NCBI GenBank assembly: GCA_030590765.1
Contig: JAUVCP010000007.1
Location: 1-16,809, forward strand
Length of the DNA stretch: 16,809 bases
Source of the DNA: Flavobacteriaceae bacterium
GTDB taxonomy: Bacteria > Bacteroidota > Bacteroidia > Flavobacteriales > Flavobacteriaceae
Direction of reading: 5' to 3'
In this document: piece by piece, positions 1-9,183 of the stretch
Numbering within the stretch: position 1 is the first letter of the stretch
How the letters are laid out: each line of letters begins with the position of its first letter
Notes under the pieces: model-generated
The model's database searches: none
Told to the model about the DNA's origin: nothing
The model's input: the letters and a program-made list of their open reading frames with translations, nothing else
Position numbers and translations under genes: made by a program

Positions 1-1139
1 ACCATATATTCAACACTAGCTGCTTGACCTAATGTTGTCATATAAAATCCTACTCCTACCAATAATATTCCTATTCCAAATTTAGCAGGAATATTTGGAT
101 TTATTTTTCTTTTATCTAGCTGTATCCACATCCAAGAAAAAATACTTCCCATCGTTAGAATAAAAAATGGATTAAAAAATTGTGTTTGACCAGCAGTCAT
201 ATCCCAAAAACCTAATAGATTTCTGTCTACATTTCGATCAGCAAACAGAGTTAGTGAGGACCCTGCTTGTTCAAATAATGACCAAAAAATAATATTGAAT
301 AGTGCTAATATTATAAAGATAATCATTCTGTGTGTTAGAACTTTCCCACCTTCAATACCTGCTCACAATAATTTTACAACAATATAAACAGCAACAATCA
401 TCAGTAAATACCCTACATAATCATTGTATTGAATAATAAAATATAAAAAAGGAATTAAAAGAATGGATAAAACAATAGTTGCATGTAATTTAGTGATTGG
501 TCCAAATACTTTTTTATGCAAATCATCTCTATCAGGTGGCATGGCGACAAATTCATACCATCTCTTGCCTCCTAAAAAAATGAAAACACCAAGTATCATA
601 CCTAAGCCAGCCAAACCAAATCCGTATTTAAATCCATAAGTCTCTCCAACCCAAACCGCCACTAAAGTAGCTAATAATGCCCCTAAATTAATACCTATAT
701 AAAAGATTGTAAACCCCGAATCTTTTCTAACATCCTGATCATCATATAGTTTTCCTACAATACTAGATATGTTAGCTTTAAAATACCCGTTTCCTACAAT
801 TATTGTAGCCATACCAAGGTAGAGCCAATTTATACCTCCACCCAAAATCATAAACTCACCAATAGCCATCATAACACCTCCAAAAACAACCGCCATTTTA
901 TAGCCTAATATTTTATCAGCAATAAGACCACCTAGTACTGGTGCCATATATACTAAACCTGTAAAAGCTCCATATATAGCAAATGCCTTAGCATCACCTT
1001 CCATAAGAGATTTAGTTATATATAAAACTAGTAAACCACGCATTCCATAATAACAAAATCTTTCCCACATTTCTGAGAAAAATAAAACAAAAAGCCCCTT
1101 AGGATGACCTAAAAAGGTTTGATTCTTTATATCATTCAT
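1..1139 (-). pseudogene. POT/PTR2-family di/tripeptide:proton symporter, interrupted by an in-frame TGA and cut by the window edge
   Basis: Inner-membrane MFS transporter of the proton-dependent oligopeptide family. Reading leftward from ATG at 1139, residues 23-32 carry the family's ExxERFxYYG motif in helix 1, and the FYxxINxG signature follows around residues 145-152. Translation meets TGA at 365-363 after 258 codons. The same frame then continues without another stop for 120 codons to the window edge and is clearly the rest of the transporter: it contains the helix-7 block FWSLFEQAGSSLTLFADR and more membrane segments. So this is one gene with a single nonsense codon, not two genes. It could be a true pseudogene, a base error in the sequence, or a stop read through at some rate. 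TGA ends other genes here (for example at 12213 and 13732), so a reassigned code is unlikely. The gene lies 76 bases downstream of a dipeptidyl peptidase gene on the same strand, whose products it would import. Confidence 0.85.
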
Positions 1140-1215
1140 ATAAATAAGTTTTAAGATTTAAATCGGTTAAAAGTAGTTAAATTTTTGGAATTATAAAGTA
1201 AAATAGCTTTTTCAA

Positions 1216-3420
1216 TTATTTTTTGATTTGAATATCTTTTATTTCAGATTCACCAATTGAATTATCTATAAAATTTGTCATTTTATTATAAAGATGTAAT
1301 CGTGTATTGTTTCCTTTATAAATTCCATGAGTACGATCAGGATATATAAAGAAATCAAAATCTTTATTTGCTTCGATTAGAGCATTTGCCATTCTCATGG
1401 AGTTTTGTACATGCACATTATCATCACCTGTACCATGAATCAATAAGTAATCACCTTTTAGTAAACTTGCAAAATTCAAAGGAGAATTTTCATCATAACC
1501 ACTCGGATTTTCCTGTGGAGTTTGCATATAACGTTCGGTGTAAACCGTATCATAGAATCTCCAAGATGTAACCGGGGCTACTGCAATAGCCATTTTAAAA
1601 ACATCGGCTCCTTTGGTAATAGCCAAACTACTCATATAGCCACCATAACTCCAACCCCATATACCAATTCTATTTGCATCGATATATTTACGTTTTCCTA
1701 ACTCTTTAGCAGCTTCTATTTGATCTTCAATTTCATGTTTACCAAGTTCTTTGTAGATAATTTTTTTAAAATCACGCCCTCTAAAACCAGTTCCTCTTCC
1801 ATCAACACAAGCAATAATATAGCCTTTATCTGCTAACATATAATTCCAATAGTCTTTTGAGTTGTTCCATGTATTTCTAACACTTTGTGAACCAGGACCA
1901 GAATACTGATACATTAAAAGTGGATATCCTTTATTTGGATCAAAATTATTGGGTTTGACGATCCACATGTTAAATTCACCATTTTTAGTTTGGATCGTGG
2001 TGATTTCTTTTTTGGAAATATTGTATAAAGCAAGTTTTTGAGATAAATGGTCATTATTCTTAATTTCCTGAATTTCTTTTCCGGTTTTAGCATCTGTCAG
2101 TGTATAAACCGGAGGTGTAGTGATACTTGAATATGTATTGATAAAATAATGAAAACTTTTGCTAAAAGCCGCATTGTTGTTTCCAGTATTTTTACTGAGT
2201 TTTTGTTTGTTTTTACCCGAAATTTCAATAGAATAAATACTTCTGTTAACCGATCCTTCTTCTGTAGATTGATAAAATATTTTATTTGATTCTTCATCAA
2301 AACCGTAGTATTCTGTAATTTCCCAGTTCCCTTTTGTAATCTGACGTATCAATTTACCATTTTTATCGTATAGATAAATATGATTAAAACCATCTTTCTC
2401 ACTTGTCCAGATAAAACTGTTATCCTTTAAAAAAGAGATCTGATATTTCATTTCAATATCCACAAAAGCCCTATCAGTTTCATTTAAAATTAACTTAGTT
2501 TTAAATGTGTTTCCATCAACAGAAATAAAATTCAAATTATTTTGATGACGATTAAGAGTAGTAACTACCAAGGTGTTATTTTCATTGGTCCATTGCATAC
2601 GCGGCATATAATATTGCTTGTATTTACCCAGACTTACGTTTGTGATTTTTTGTGATTTTAAATCAAAAATATACAAATCTACTTTTGAATTCTTTTCACC
2701 AGCTTTTGGATATTTAAAAACCTGCTGGGTTTGATAAAGTTCTTTTCCGTAAATATCCATGGTAAATTCAGGTACTTCACTTTCATCAAATCGGATAAAG
2801 GCAATTTTATCTGAACTTCCATTCCATTCAAAAGACCTTACAAAGGCAAATTCTTCTTCATAGACCCAATCAGTGATACCATTGATGATCTTATTTTTAA
2901 CACCATCAAAAGTTATTTGAATAGTTTCATCTGTTTTTAGATCTTTTACAAATAAATTGTTCTGGTAGGAAAAAGCAACTTTGTTCCCATCAGGGGAAAA
3001 TGTTGGCTCCATTATTTTATGATCTGCAATTTTTACAAGTTTTTTAGCAGGAATATCATAAACATAATAATCTCCTATTCTTGAATGCCTAAAAACTCTA
3101 TCAATATTATTTCCAATTATAATTTTTGTTTCCTCCTTATTAAAAGTATAATCATCAAAATACTTAATACCTATAAGATCATTTCCTGAAACGATAGTTT
3201 CAACCTTTTTTAAAGTAGCATAACTATATTTATCAAGCCATGTACCCTCTTTGAAATTATTTAAAACTGTATAATATTCCCCCTTTTTCATGGAGTGAAA
3301 AGATTCTAATCTTTCTGTATTAAAGGAGTATTTTGTCCAAATATCCTCTAAGGTGATCTTTTGTTTTTGAGCATAAATTGATGTAGAAACGAGAAAAAAT
3401 AAAAACAGAAGTCTTTTCAT
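1216..3420 (-). CDS. Dipeptidyl peptidase IV-type serine peptidase (S9B family), secreted
   Basis: Exported exopeptidase expected to remove N-terminal X-Pro or X-Ala dipeptides. An in-frame ATG at 3432 gives 738 residues, but the ATG at 3420 is preferred: it begins directly with a signal peptide (MKRLLFLFFLVSTSIYAQ) and leaves about 20 nt of leader after a weak -7-like TAAACTTG at 3454-3447. Numbered from 3432, residues 40-480 form the DPP IV N-terminal eight-bladed propeller, including the substrate N-terminus-binding motif WVYEEE at 189-194. Residues about 490-725 are the alpha/beta hydrolase domain. The catalytic triad is visible: Ser595 in GWSYGGY, Asp670 in GTGDDNVH and His702 in DRTHG. 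Length and residues fit an intact enzyme. The POT peptide transporter lies just downstream on the same strand, which suggests joint use of proline-containing peptides. The symbol dpp is deliberately not assigned because the exact specificity cannot be read from sequence. Confidence 0.95.
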   Translation of the reverse strand: MKRLLFLFFLVSTSIYAQKQKITLEDIWTKYSFNTERLESFHSMKKGEYYTVLNNFKEGTWLDKYSYATLKKVETIVSGNDLIGIKYFDDYTFNKEETKIIIGNNIDRVFRHSRIGDYYVYDIPAKKLVKIADHKIMEPTFSPDGNKVAFSYQNNLFVKDLKTDETIQITFDGVKNKIINGITDWVYEEEFAFVRSFEWNGSSDKIAFIRFDESEVPEFTMDIYGKELYQTQQVFKYPKAGEKNSKVDLYIFDLKSQKITNVSLGKYKQYYMPRMQWTNENNTLVVTTLNRHQNNLNFISVDGNTFKTKLILNETDRAFVDIEMKYQISFLKDNSFIWTSEKDGFNHIYLYDKNGKLIRQITKGNWEITEYYGFDEESNKIFYQSTEEGSVNRSIYSIEISGKNKQKLSKNTGNNNAAFSKSFHYFINTYSSITTPPVYTLTDAKTGKEIQEIKNNDHLSQKLALYNISKKEITTIQTKNGEFNMWIVKPNNFDPNKGYPLLMYQYSGPGSQSVRNTWNNSKDYWNYMLADKGYIIACVDGRGTGFRGRDFKKIIYKELGKHEIEDQIEAAKELGKRKYIDANRIGIWGWSYGGYMSSLAITKGADVFKMAIAVAPVTSWRFYDTVYTERYMQTPQENPSGYDENSPLNFASLLKGDYLLIHGTGDDNVHVQNSMRMANALIEANKDFDFFIYPDRTHGIYKGNNTRLHLYNKMTNFIDNSIGESEIKDIQIKK

Positions 3421-3688
3421 AAGGTTGTACATTTTAAAAACTTTGCCAAGTTTAATAAAAAATAACCAATATTTTATATCATTTGATCTTAAACTTAAAA
3501 AATGAAATCTGCCATTGAAAGTAATAAATTTGATGCTTTTTTATTAGTATTATAAATAAATGAAGAAATAGCAATTATTGTATAATTTTAACTAAAAAAT
3601 GAGAACATAAAAGTTGTTGCTTTTCACTATTCATTTCAAAAATTTCATTGCTAATGACTATATTTACAATCGATAAATATCATTATTC

Positions 3689-4972
3689 ATGTCAAAAACT
3701 ATTACGGGATTTTCAAAGTTAACCAAAGATGCAAAGATAAACTGGTTAGCAAAAAACTTTTTTAATAATACGGAGGATGGTATTTTGATCTTAAAACAAT
3801 ATGAAAATAAGAACGAAAAACTACAAAGATTACATGATGAGTTTATAGAAAATACCATATCCAATTTTTATGTTCCCTATGCTGTAGCTCCAAATTTTAT
3901 CATCAATGGAAAACCTTATGTTATTCCAATGGCAATTGAAGAAAGCTCTGTTGTTGCAGCGGCTTCATTGGTAGCAAAATTCTGGAGCACCCGAGGTGGT
4001 TTCAAAGCAAAAGTGATATCTACTTTAAAAGTTGGTCAGGTTCATTTTATGTACACTGGTAGCTTTAAAGATCTTAAAATATATTTTAAAAAGAGTAAAA
4101 ATGATTTGCTAAAAATTACCGATCCTATCACTGCAAATATGCGAAAACGTGGAGGAGGAATTGTCAACATAGAGCTTCGTGATAAAACAAGCAAATTAGA
4201 TAATTACTACCAATTGCATGTTACATTTGAAACTGCTGATAGTATGGGAGCTAATTTTATCAATTCTTGTTTAGAGGCTATAGCAACAACTTTTAAAAAT
4301 GATGAGATAAAAATTGTGATGAGCATTTTATCTAATTATGTGCCTGAATGCCTGGTACATGCAGAAGTGAGTTGTAAGGTAGAAGATTTTTTTGATGTAG
4401 AACCTGAGGCATATGCACAAAAATTCATCCAGGCCATTCAAATTGCTAATGTAGAACCCTATCGGGCAGTTACCCATAACAAAGGAATTATGAACGGAAT
4501 TGATGCAGTGGTTCTGGCAACAGGAAATGATTTTAGAGCAATTGCTGCAGGTGCTCACGCTTATGCAGCCAAAAGTGGAATATATAAAAGTCTGACTAAT
4601 GCAAAAATTAAGGATGGAATATTTCATTTCTGGATCGAGATTCCACTGTCATTAGGAACAATTGGTGGGCTCACTAAATTACATCCATTAGCAAAATTAT
4701 CATTAGAAATTCTTCAAAATCCTTCTGCCGAAGAGTTGATGCAGATCATAGCTGTAGCCGGATTATCACAAAATTTTGCCGCTTTAAAAGCATTGACTAC
4801 AACAGGTATTCAGCAAGGTCATATGAAAATGCATTTTATGAATATTCTAAACCAACTGGAAGCCAATTTACACGAAAAAGAGATTCTAATAAAAGACTTT
4901 GAAGGTAAAACAGTCACGCATAACGCTATTGCGGATGCTTTACACCAGTTGAGAATTAAAAAACAGAGATAA
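3689..4972 (+). CDS. mvaA: Hydroxymethylglutaryl-CoA reductase, class II
   Basis: Cytoplasmic enzyme interconverting HMG-CoA and mevalonate; in Flavobacteriia it serves the mevalonate route to isoprenoids. The 427-residue length is normal for the soluble bacterial class II enzyme. Recognisable blocks: the GFSKL N-terminus, EESSVVAAAS (catalytic Glu85), HNKGIMNGIDAV (Lys265), TGNDFRAIAAGAHAYAA (Asp281) and GIQQGHMKMH (His378). These correspond to Glu83, Lys267, Asp283 and His381 of the Pseudomonas mevalonii enzyme. GTIGGLTKLHPLAK at 323-336 is also typical. The gene stands alone, divergent from the peptidase gene, with about 270 bases between starts. A weak -7-like TATATTTA lies at 3659-3666. 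No terminator was evident before the next gene. Cofactor preference (NADH or NADPH) cannot be decided from the sequence alone. Confidence 0.95.
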   Translation: MSKTITGFSKLTKDAKINWLAKNFFNNTEDGILILKQYENKNEKLQRLHDEFIENTISNFYVPYAVAPNFIINGKPYVIPMAIEESSVVAAASLVAKFWSTRGGFKAKVISTLKVGQVHFMYTGSFKDLKIYFKKSKNDLLKITDPITANMRKRGGGIVNIELRDKTSKLDNYYQLHVTFETADSMGANFINSCLEAIATTFKNDEIKIVMSILSNYVPECLVHAEVSCKVEDFFDVEPEAYAQKFIQAIQIANVEPYRAVTHNKGIMNGIDAVVLATGNDFRAIAAGAHAYAAKSGIYKSLTNAKIKDGIFHFWIEIPLSLGTIGGLTKLHPLAKLSLEILQNPSAEELMQIIAVAGLSQNFAALKALTTTGIQQGHMKMHFMNILNQLEANLHEKEILIKDFEGKTVTHNAIADALHQLRIKKQR

Positions 4973-4984
4973 GGGCATCTAATA

Positions 4985-5016
4985 TTGAATCGTTTATTGT
5001 AAATATAATATCTTTG
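4985..5016 (+). promoter_or_regulatory. Predicted promoter of the sensor kinase gene
   Basis: A perfect -7 element TATCTTTG (5009-5016, consensus TAnnTTTG) has a TTG 21 bases upstream (4985-4987). A start point near 5022 would give a leader of about 30 nt. The dyad found at the three downstream promoters is absent here, so the kinase seems to be expressed independently of it. Confidence 0.5.
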
Positions 5017-5053
5017 GGTATTATAAAAGCAATCATCCTCTTAATTACCTCTT

Positions 5054-8000
5054 ATGTTTCTTAAACAATACAGGTATAACTTGCCAAATAAAAAGCATCT
5101 GCTTTTCTTTGCCTTAGTTTTCTTTGCTTTCACTTTTTCAATAGGTCAAACTACGCAGGAACCAATTTGGTCACAATCATCTTCTCCAATTTATTCAAAC
5201 TTAAAAGATCTTTTTCTTTTTCCAAATTATACTGGTGTTGCCTCGGGAGACCAGATCATTTATCTAAATAAAACTGTTTGGAAAAAAATGAAAATACAAC
5301 CTCCCAAGCAAGTTAGTTTTATGTATGCTATTGACACTAATTCTATTTTTATTAGTTCAAAAACAAAATTTCAAGATTCAGAAATGTTTTATTGGAACGG
5401 AAAGTTATGGAAAGGTGTTGATCATCCGCTTAATTCGATTGGTTCAATGTATTTTGTAGATCGAAATAATGGTGTTATTGCAGGATTAGGTGAAATCGCT
5501 ATCCTAAAAAATAAAAAGTGGAAAATCCTATCTCCTCCAACAATAAAAGGCATAAAAAGTGTTAAAATAGATCAAAAAGGAATTCTCTGGGCAGTTTCAT
5601 CAACAGGTTCTTTATATAAATATGATGGCTTATGGCAAAAGATAAATAATTCTAATAACATACGTCAATTAGAATTATTCAATAAGGATCTCTATGTTCT
5701 TGGTTCTGATTATCTGGGGATTGTAAGATCCGATTCTATCTATAAAATTTCTACCTATAAGGAATTAGCTCAAATTAATTCGTTTATCGTATTAGACAAA
5801 ACAACTTTTATTGGAGTGGGAAATAATGGATTGATCATTAAATATGAAAATGATAAATGGAAATACATTCATAGTTCTGTAAAAAATAATTTGAATAGTA
5901 TTGGAATGATTCATAAAAATGAAGAATGGTGTCTTGGAAGTAATGGAACTATTTTGCATTATTCTAACCAAAAAAAACAAAATTTCAATGAAAAAAAATG
6001 GAAAGGTTTTGATAAAACAACCTTTTATTCTTATGCAAAAGTAGTAGATGATGAGTATGGTGTGGTGGTTGCTGATTTTGATAAAGACGATTTACCTGAT
6101 ATTTTTACTTGTGGTTTATTCGAATCAAATCATCTGTATATAAATCAAGGAAATAATCTGTTTATTGATGAATCTGCTAAAAAAGGATTATTTCAAAACA
6201 ATCAAAAACATGACCTTAATCTAGGTGCATGTGCAGGTGATCTGGATAATGATGGTGATATAGATTTATATATTACATCCTTAAATGGAACCAATAAATT
6301 GTTTCAAAATATGGGTATCCGTGGTTTTACTGACTACTCTGCAATTAGTGAAGGCATTGGTAAAGAAGAAGATAGAACAAATACCTGTATTTTTGGTGAT
6401 GTTGATAACGATGGCGATCTGGATATCTTTATTACGAATGAATACAGTTCTAACCGATTGTATTTAAATAACGGAGCTGCAATATTTGAAGAAGTTACAG
6501 AAAAAATTGGTTTATCAACAGTTGATGGAGGAATGGGATGTTCTTTTGGTGATATTGATGGAGATGGTGATATTGATCTATATGTAAGTAACTGGTCAAA
6601 AAGGAATATTCTTTACAAAAATCTTTTAAATGATAAAGGAGAACTCTTCTTTGAAAATATCACAAATAAATCAGGAACCGGAGGAAATGATTTTGATAAA
6701 AGTAATGGAGTTGTTTTTAGTGATATAGATAATGATGCAGATCTGGATCTGTTTATTACCAATCGCAAAACATCTAATGCACTCTATATCAATAATGGCA
6801 ATGGCATATACAAAAATGAGACAGCAAGATTTTTAGGAATTGATTCCTTAAAAAGTTATGGAACTGTTATTGCTGATTTTGATGGAGATAACCTAAAAGA
6901 CATCTACGTTTCAAATGTAGGAATGAATACTTTTTATTTAAACAATAAAAATAAGTTTGAAATAAAAACCATCAAATACGGTGCAAAAATAGAAGGTTAT
7001 AGTACCGGTTCGACAGTTGCAGATTTTGATAATGATGGTGATCTAGATATTTACGTAGCTAACTATATTGGAGAAGGAAGTGCATTGCTGAAAAATAAAC
7101 TTGATAATAAAAACTATATAAAGGTAAAAGTTCAGGGGTTAGAAAATAACAGAAATGGAATTGGAGCTAAAGTGTATATTTATAAATCCGGAAGTATGGA
7201 AAACCAATCTGACTTGTTACATTTTTCTGAAATCAATGGTGGATCAGGATATGTCTCAATGAATGAACTAGTCCAAACTATTCAAATTCAGGAAAATGCT
7301 TTTGTAGACATTAAGATTCTTTTTCCTACAGGAATAATAAAAAAGATAAACCATGTAAAAGCCGGAGATAAAATTACAGTTTCTGATACAGAAGGTTTTA
7401 GAAAGAAGTTATTATTTGCAAAACATTTTATAGTAAAAAGGCTTTTAGATCCACATAAACTATTTGAATTGATAAAGTGGATATTTGTTATTTTACTCAT
7501 TGGATATTCATTGTTCTACAGAAATCTAAAACAGAATAAAACCATTTTAAAAACTATTTTAATATCCTCCTTTTTACTATTAATTTATTATTTACAATAT
7601 TATTATTTTGAATATAAAAATATTGTTTTATCAACACTTTTGCCATTATCCAGTATAATTCTGACATTGGTGTTAATCCATTTATATGACGAAAGAGAAA
7701 GAATTAAAAGAATCTCTGTTTTTGAACAAGAACAAATTCGGGTAAGGCTCTCACGAGATCTACATGATGACCTTGCTTCAACTGTAAGTACTATTGGTAT
7801 ATATTTAACCCTTATCAAATATAAAATTAGCAAGAGTGACTTAAAATTGCACAAATTTATTGAAAAAAGTGAGGATCTTGTAAGTGAAACAACGTCCTCT
7901 ATTACGGATCTGATCTGGGCAATAAATCCAAGACCGGAATCCATAGATAACCTTTTGCTAAGGTTCAGTAAAAATTTTAAGGAGCTCTTTAATGAAAAAA

Positions 8001-8356
8001 AAATAGAATTTGATGTTTTAAATAAACTCGATAAAAATTATATCTTACAGCCAAAGATCAAGCAGAATATTTACTTGATAATTAAGGAAGCATTGAATAA
8101 TATTCTAAAATATGCCAACCCTAAAACAGTGACTCTGAAAGCTGAGATAAATAGAAAAGATATTTATATAATTATTGAGGATGATGGTATTGGTTTTGAT
8201 CTGGAAAAAGTAAAAACCAAAGGACATGGTTTAACAAATATGAAGAGTAGGGCAGAAGAAATAGCAGTAAAACTTACCTTAAGCTCAGAACAAGGGAGTG
8301 GAACAAAATGCCTATTAATTCTAAATAAAAGGAGACAAACCCGAGAAAGAGTATAG
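5054..8356 (+). CDS. Sensor histidine kinase with two extracytoplasmic beta-propellers (YCF48/WD-like plus seven FG-GAP/VCBS repeats) and an ASPIC/UnbV domain
   Basis: Membrane sensor kinase of 1,100 residues. A signal sequence (about 14-31, ending near SIGQ) exports the sensor part. Residues 40-310 contain repeated blocks ending in W-K/Q (VWKKM, LWKGV, KWKIL, LWQKI, KWKYI, KWKGF), a propeller-like pattern resembling YCF48 repeats. Residues 330-680 hold seven Ca-binding-type Asp loops starting at about 341, 397, 449, 500, 557, 608 and 657, spaced 49-57 residues as in a seven-bladed integrin-like propeller. Residues 685-777 match ASPIC/UnbV (NRNGIGAKVYIY). Three membrane helices follow (about 805-822, 833-851, 857-877), which puts the kinase in the cytoplasm. 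The HisKA_3 helix carries the phospho-acceptor His904 in RDLHDDLAS. The ATPase domain has the N box EALNNILKYA (1012-1021), the G1 box DDGIGFD (1043-1049) and the G2 box GHGLTNM (1057-1063). No key catalytic residue is missing. The partner is almost certainly the NarL-type regulator 76 bases downstream. The ligand is unknown. Confidence 0.93.
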   Translation: MFLKQYRYNLPNKKHLLFFALVFFAFTFSIGQTTQEPIWSQSSSPIYSNLKDLFLFPNYTGVASGDQIIYLNKTVWKKMKIQPPKQVSFMYAIDTNSIFISSKTKFQDSEMFYWNGKLWKGVDHPLNSIGSMYFVDRNNGVIAGLGEIAILKNKKWKILSPPTIKGIKSVKIDQKGILWAVSSTGSLYKYDGLWQKINNSNNIRQLELFNKDLYVLGSDYLGIVRSDSIYKISTYKELAQINSFIVLDKTTFIGVGNNGLIIKYENDKWKYIHSSVKNNLNSIGMIHKNEEWCLGSNGTILHYSNQKKQNFNEKKWKGFDKTTFYSYAKVVDDEYGVVVADFDKDDLPDIFTCGLFESNHLYINQGNNLFIDESAKKGLFQNNQKHDLNLGACAGDLDNDGDIDLYITSLNGTNKLFQNMGIRGFTDYSAISEGIGKEEDRTNTCIFGDVDNDGDLDIFITNEYSSNRLYLNNGAAIFEEVTEKIGLSTVDGGMGCSFGDIDGDGDIDLYVSNWSKRNILYKNLLNDKGELFFENITNKSGTGGNDFDKSNGVVFSDIDNDADLDLFITNRKTSNALYINNGNGIYKNETARFLGIDSLKSYGTVIADFDGDNLKDIYVSNVGMNTFYLNNKNKFEIKTIKYGAKIEGYSTGSTVADFDNDGDLDIYVANYIGEGSALLKNKLDNKNYIKVKVQGLENNRNGIGAKVYIYKSGSMENQSDLLHFSEINGGSGYVSMNELVQTIQIQENAFVDIKILFPTGIIKKINHVKAGDKITVSDTEGFRKKLLFAKHFIVKRLLDPHKLFELIKWIFVILLIGYSLFYRNLKQNKTILKTILISSFLLLIYYLQYYYFEYKNIVLSTLLPLSSIILTLVLIHLYDERERIKRISVFEQEQIRVRLSRDLHDDLASTVSTIGIYLTLIKYKISKSDLKLHKFIEKSEDLVSETTSSITDLIWAINPRPESIDNLLLRFSKNFKELFNEKKIEFDVLNKLDKNYILQPKIKQNIYLIIKEALNNILKYANPKTVTLKAEINRKDIYIIIEDDGIGFDLEKVKTKGHGLTNMKSRAEEIAVKLTLSSEQGSGTKCLLILNKRRQTRERV

Positions 8357-8367
8357 TTTTTCAAAAA

Positions 8368-8385
8368 ATAACACAAATGGGTCAT
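8368..8385 (+). promoter_or_regulatory. Predicted operator, copy 1 (ATAAC-N8-GTCAT)
   Basis: First of three matching dyads. The left half has one mismatch (ATAAC instead of ATGAC), and the right half GTCAT is intact and followed by TG. An A-tract of six bases includes the first base of the left half. The site begins 11 bases after the kinase stop codon and ends 47 bases before the response regulator start. An 18-bp dyad is a size commonly bound by LuxR/NarL-type dimers, so autoregulation by the adjacent regulator is the simplest reading. Confidence 0.6.
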
Positions 8386-8415
8386 TGTTTACAATTTAAA
8401 AAAAAGGAACCTTTG
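8385..8415 (+). promoter_or_regulatory. Predicted promoter of the response regulator gene, overlapping operator copy 1
   Basis: TTG at 8385-8387 overlaps the end of the dyad. After 20 bases follows AACCTTTG (8408-8415), seven of eight matches to TAnnTTTG. The start point would be near 8421, about 12 nt before the ATG. The same geometry recurs at the two other operator copies. Confidence 0.5.
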
Positions 8416-8432
8416 TAATACATTATTAAACC

Positions 8433-9062
8433 ATGATTCACGTTTCCATCATAGAAGACCACCCTGATTTTCGTAAAGGTTTAGATTATTTGTTAGAAGC
8501 TTCCGAAGGCTTTGAGTGTATAGATACTTTTTACAGTGCAGAAGACGCTCTGGAGAATCTATCTGGTGATGAAGACATGATACTTTTAGATATTAATTTG
8601 CCACAAATATCAGGTGTTGAAGCAATACCAAAAATAAAACATTTGTTTCCTAAAGTAAGAATTATCATGCTAACTATATTAGACGATGATCAGACAATTA
8701 TGGAAGCTATTCTGGCTGGAGCCGACGGCTATTTGTTAAAAAAATCTTCTCCTGCAAAAATTCTAAGTTCTATCAAAGAATGTGATGGTGGAGGTAGTCC
8801 GATGACTGCAAGTATTGCTAAAAAAGTTCTTGCTATTTTCAAAAAATATGTTCCCATTCAAAATGAGGATTTTTCCCTTACCAAAAGAGAAAAGGAAGTT
8901 TTAAATTTATTGGTGGAAGGTACAGACAATCATAACATTGCTGAAGTGCTTTTTATTAGTATACAAACGGTTAGAAATCACATCAGACATATTTACAAAA
9001 AATTACAGGTTCATTCCAAAACACAGGCAGTTGTAAAAGCCATACGAGAGGGTTTGGTATAG
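8433..9062 (+). CDS. Response regulator, NarL/FixJ family (receiver plus LuxR-type HTH)
   Basis: DNA-binding response regulator, 209 residues. The receiver domain (1-115) has the acidic pair Glu8/Asp9, the phospho-acceptor Asp53 in LLDINLP, Thr81 and Lys103 in GYLLKK. The C-terminal GerE/LuxR helix-turn-helix spans about 148-208 (LTKREKEVLNLL, then TVRNHIRHIYKKLQV). HisKA_3 kinases normally pair with this family, and the kinase gene ends 76 bases upstream, so the pair is a cognate two-component system. The gap holds a separate predicted promoter with a dyad operator, suggesting expression apart from the kinase and feedback by its own product. The same dyad precedes the next gene and a minus-strand transcript further on. 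Function is firm; the target list is inferred from the repeated dyad. Confidence 0.96.
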   Translation: MIHVSIIEDHPDFRKGLDYLLEASEGFECIDTFYSAEDALENLSGDEDMILLDINLPQISGVEAIPKIKHLFPKVRIIMLTILDDDQTIMEAILAGADGYLLKKSSPAKILSSIKECDGGGSPMTASIAKKVLAIFKKYVPIQNEDFSLTKREKEVLNLLVEGTDNHNIAEVLFISIQTVRNHIRHIYKKLQVHSKTQAVVKAIREGLV

Positions 9063-9105
9063 GATATATTTGTATTCTAATTTTGAAGAATATTTTCATA
9101 AAAAA

Positions 9106-9123
9106 ATGACGCATTTAGGTCAT
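9106..9123 (+). promoter_or_regulatory. Predicted operator, copy 2 (ATGAC-N8-GTCAT)
   Basis: A perfect inverted repeat of five bases per arm with an 8-base spacer. It is preceded by an A-tract and followed by TG, as in copies 1 and 3. It lies 44 bases after the regulator stop codon and 60 bases before the DUF3943 start. Confidence 0.65.
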
Positions 9124-9153
9124 TGACATCAACAGGCATTCATTGTACTTTTA
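9123..9153 (+). promoter_or_regulatory. Predicted promoter of the DUF3943 gene, overlapping operator copy 2
   Basis: TTG at 9123-9125 overlaps the dyad edge. After 20 bases comes TACTTTTA (9146-9153), seven of eight matches to TAnnTTTG. The predicted leader is about 24 nt. Confidence 0.5.
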
Positions 9154-9183
9154 TTCTGGACTGGTTTTTACAATGAGAATGCT

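Noticed and set aside
24..41. A fourth TTGAC-N8-GTCAT match resembling the operator dyad
   Set aside because: It lies inside the POT coding sequence, lacks the flanking A-tract and has no -7 element at the shared spacing, so it is probably chance.
363..365. Selenocysteine or a reassigned TGA codon in the POT gene
   Set aside because: TGA terminates other genes in the window, no clear Sec insertion stem-loop follows the codon, and I know of no selenocysteine-containing POT transporter.
7603..7944. A 113-codon minus-strand frame under the kinase gene, and another of 109 codons under gmk (13395-13724)
   Set aside because: Both lie opposite strongly conserved domains and their translations show no recognisable family or signal; they are by-products of AT-rich coding sequence.
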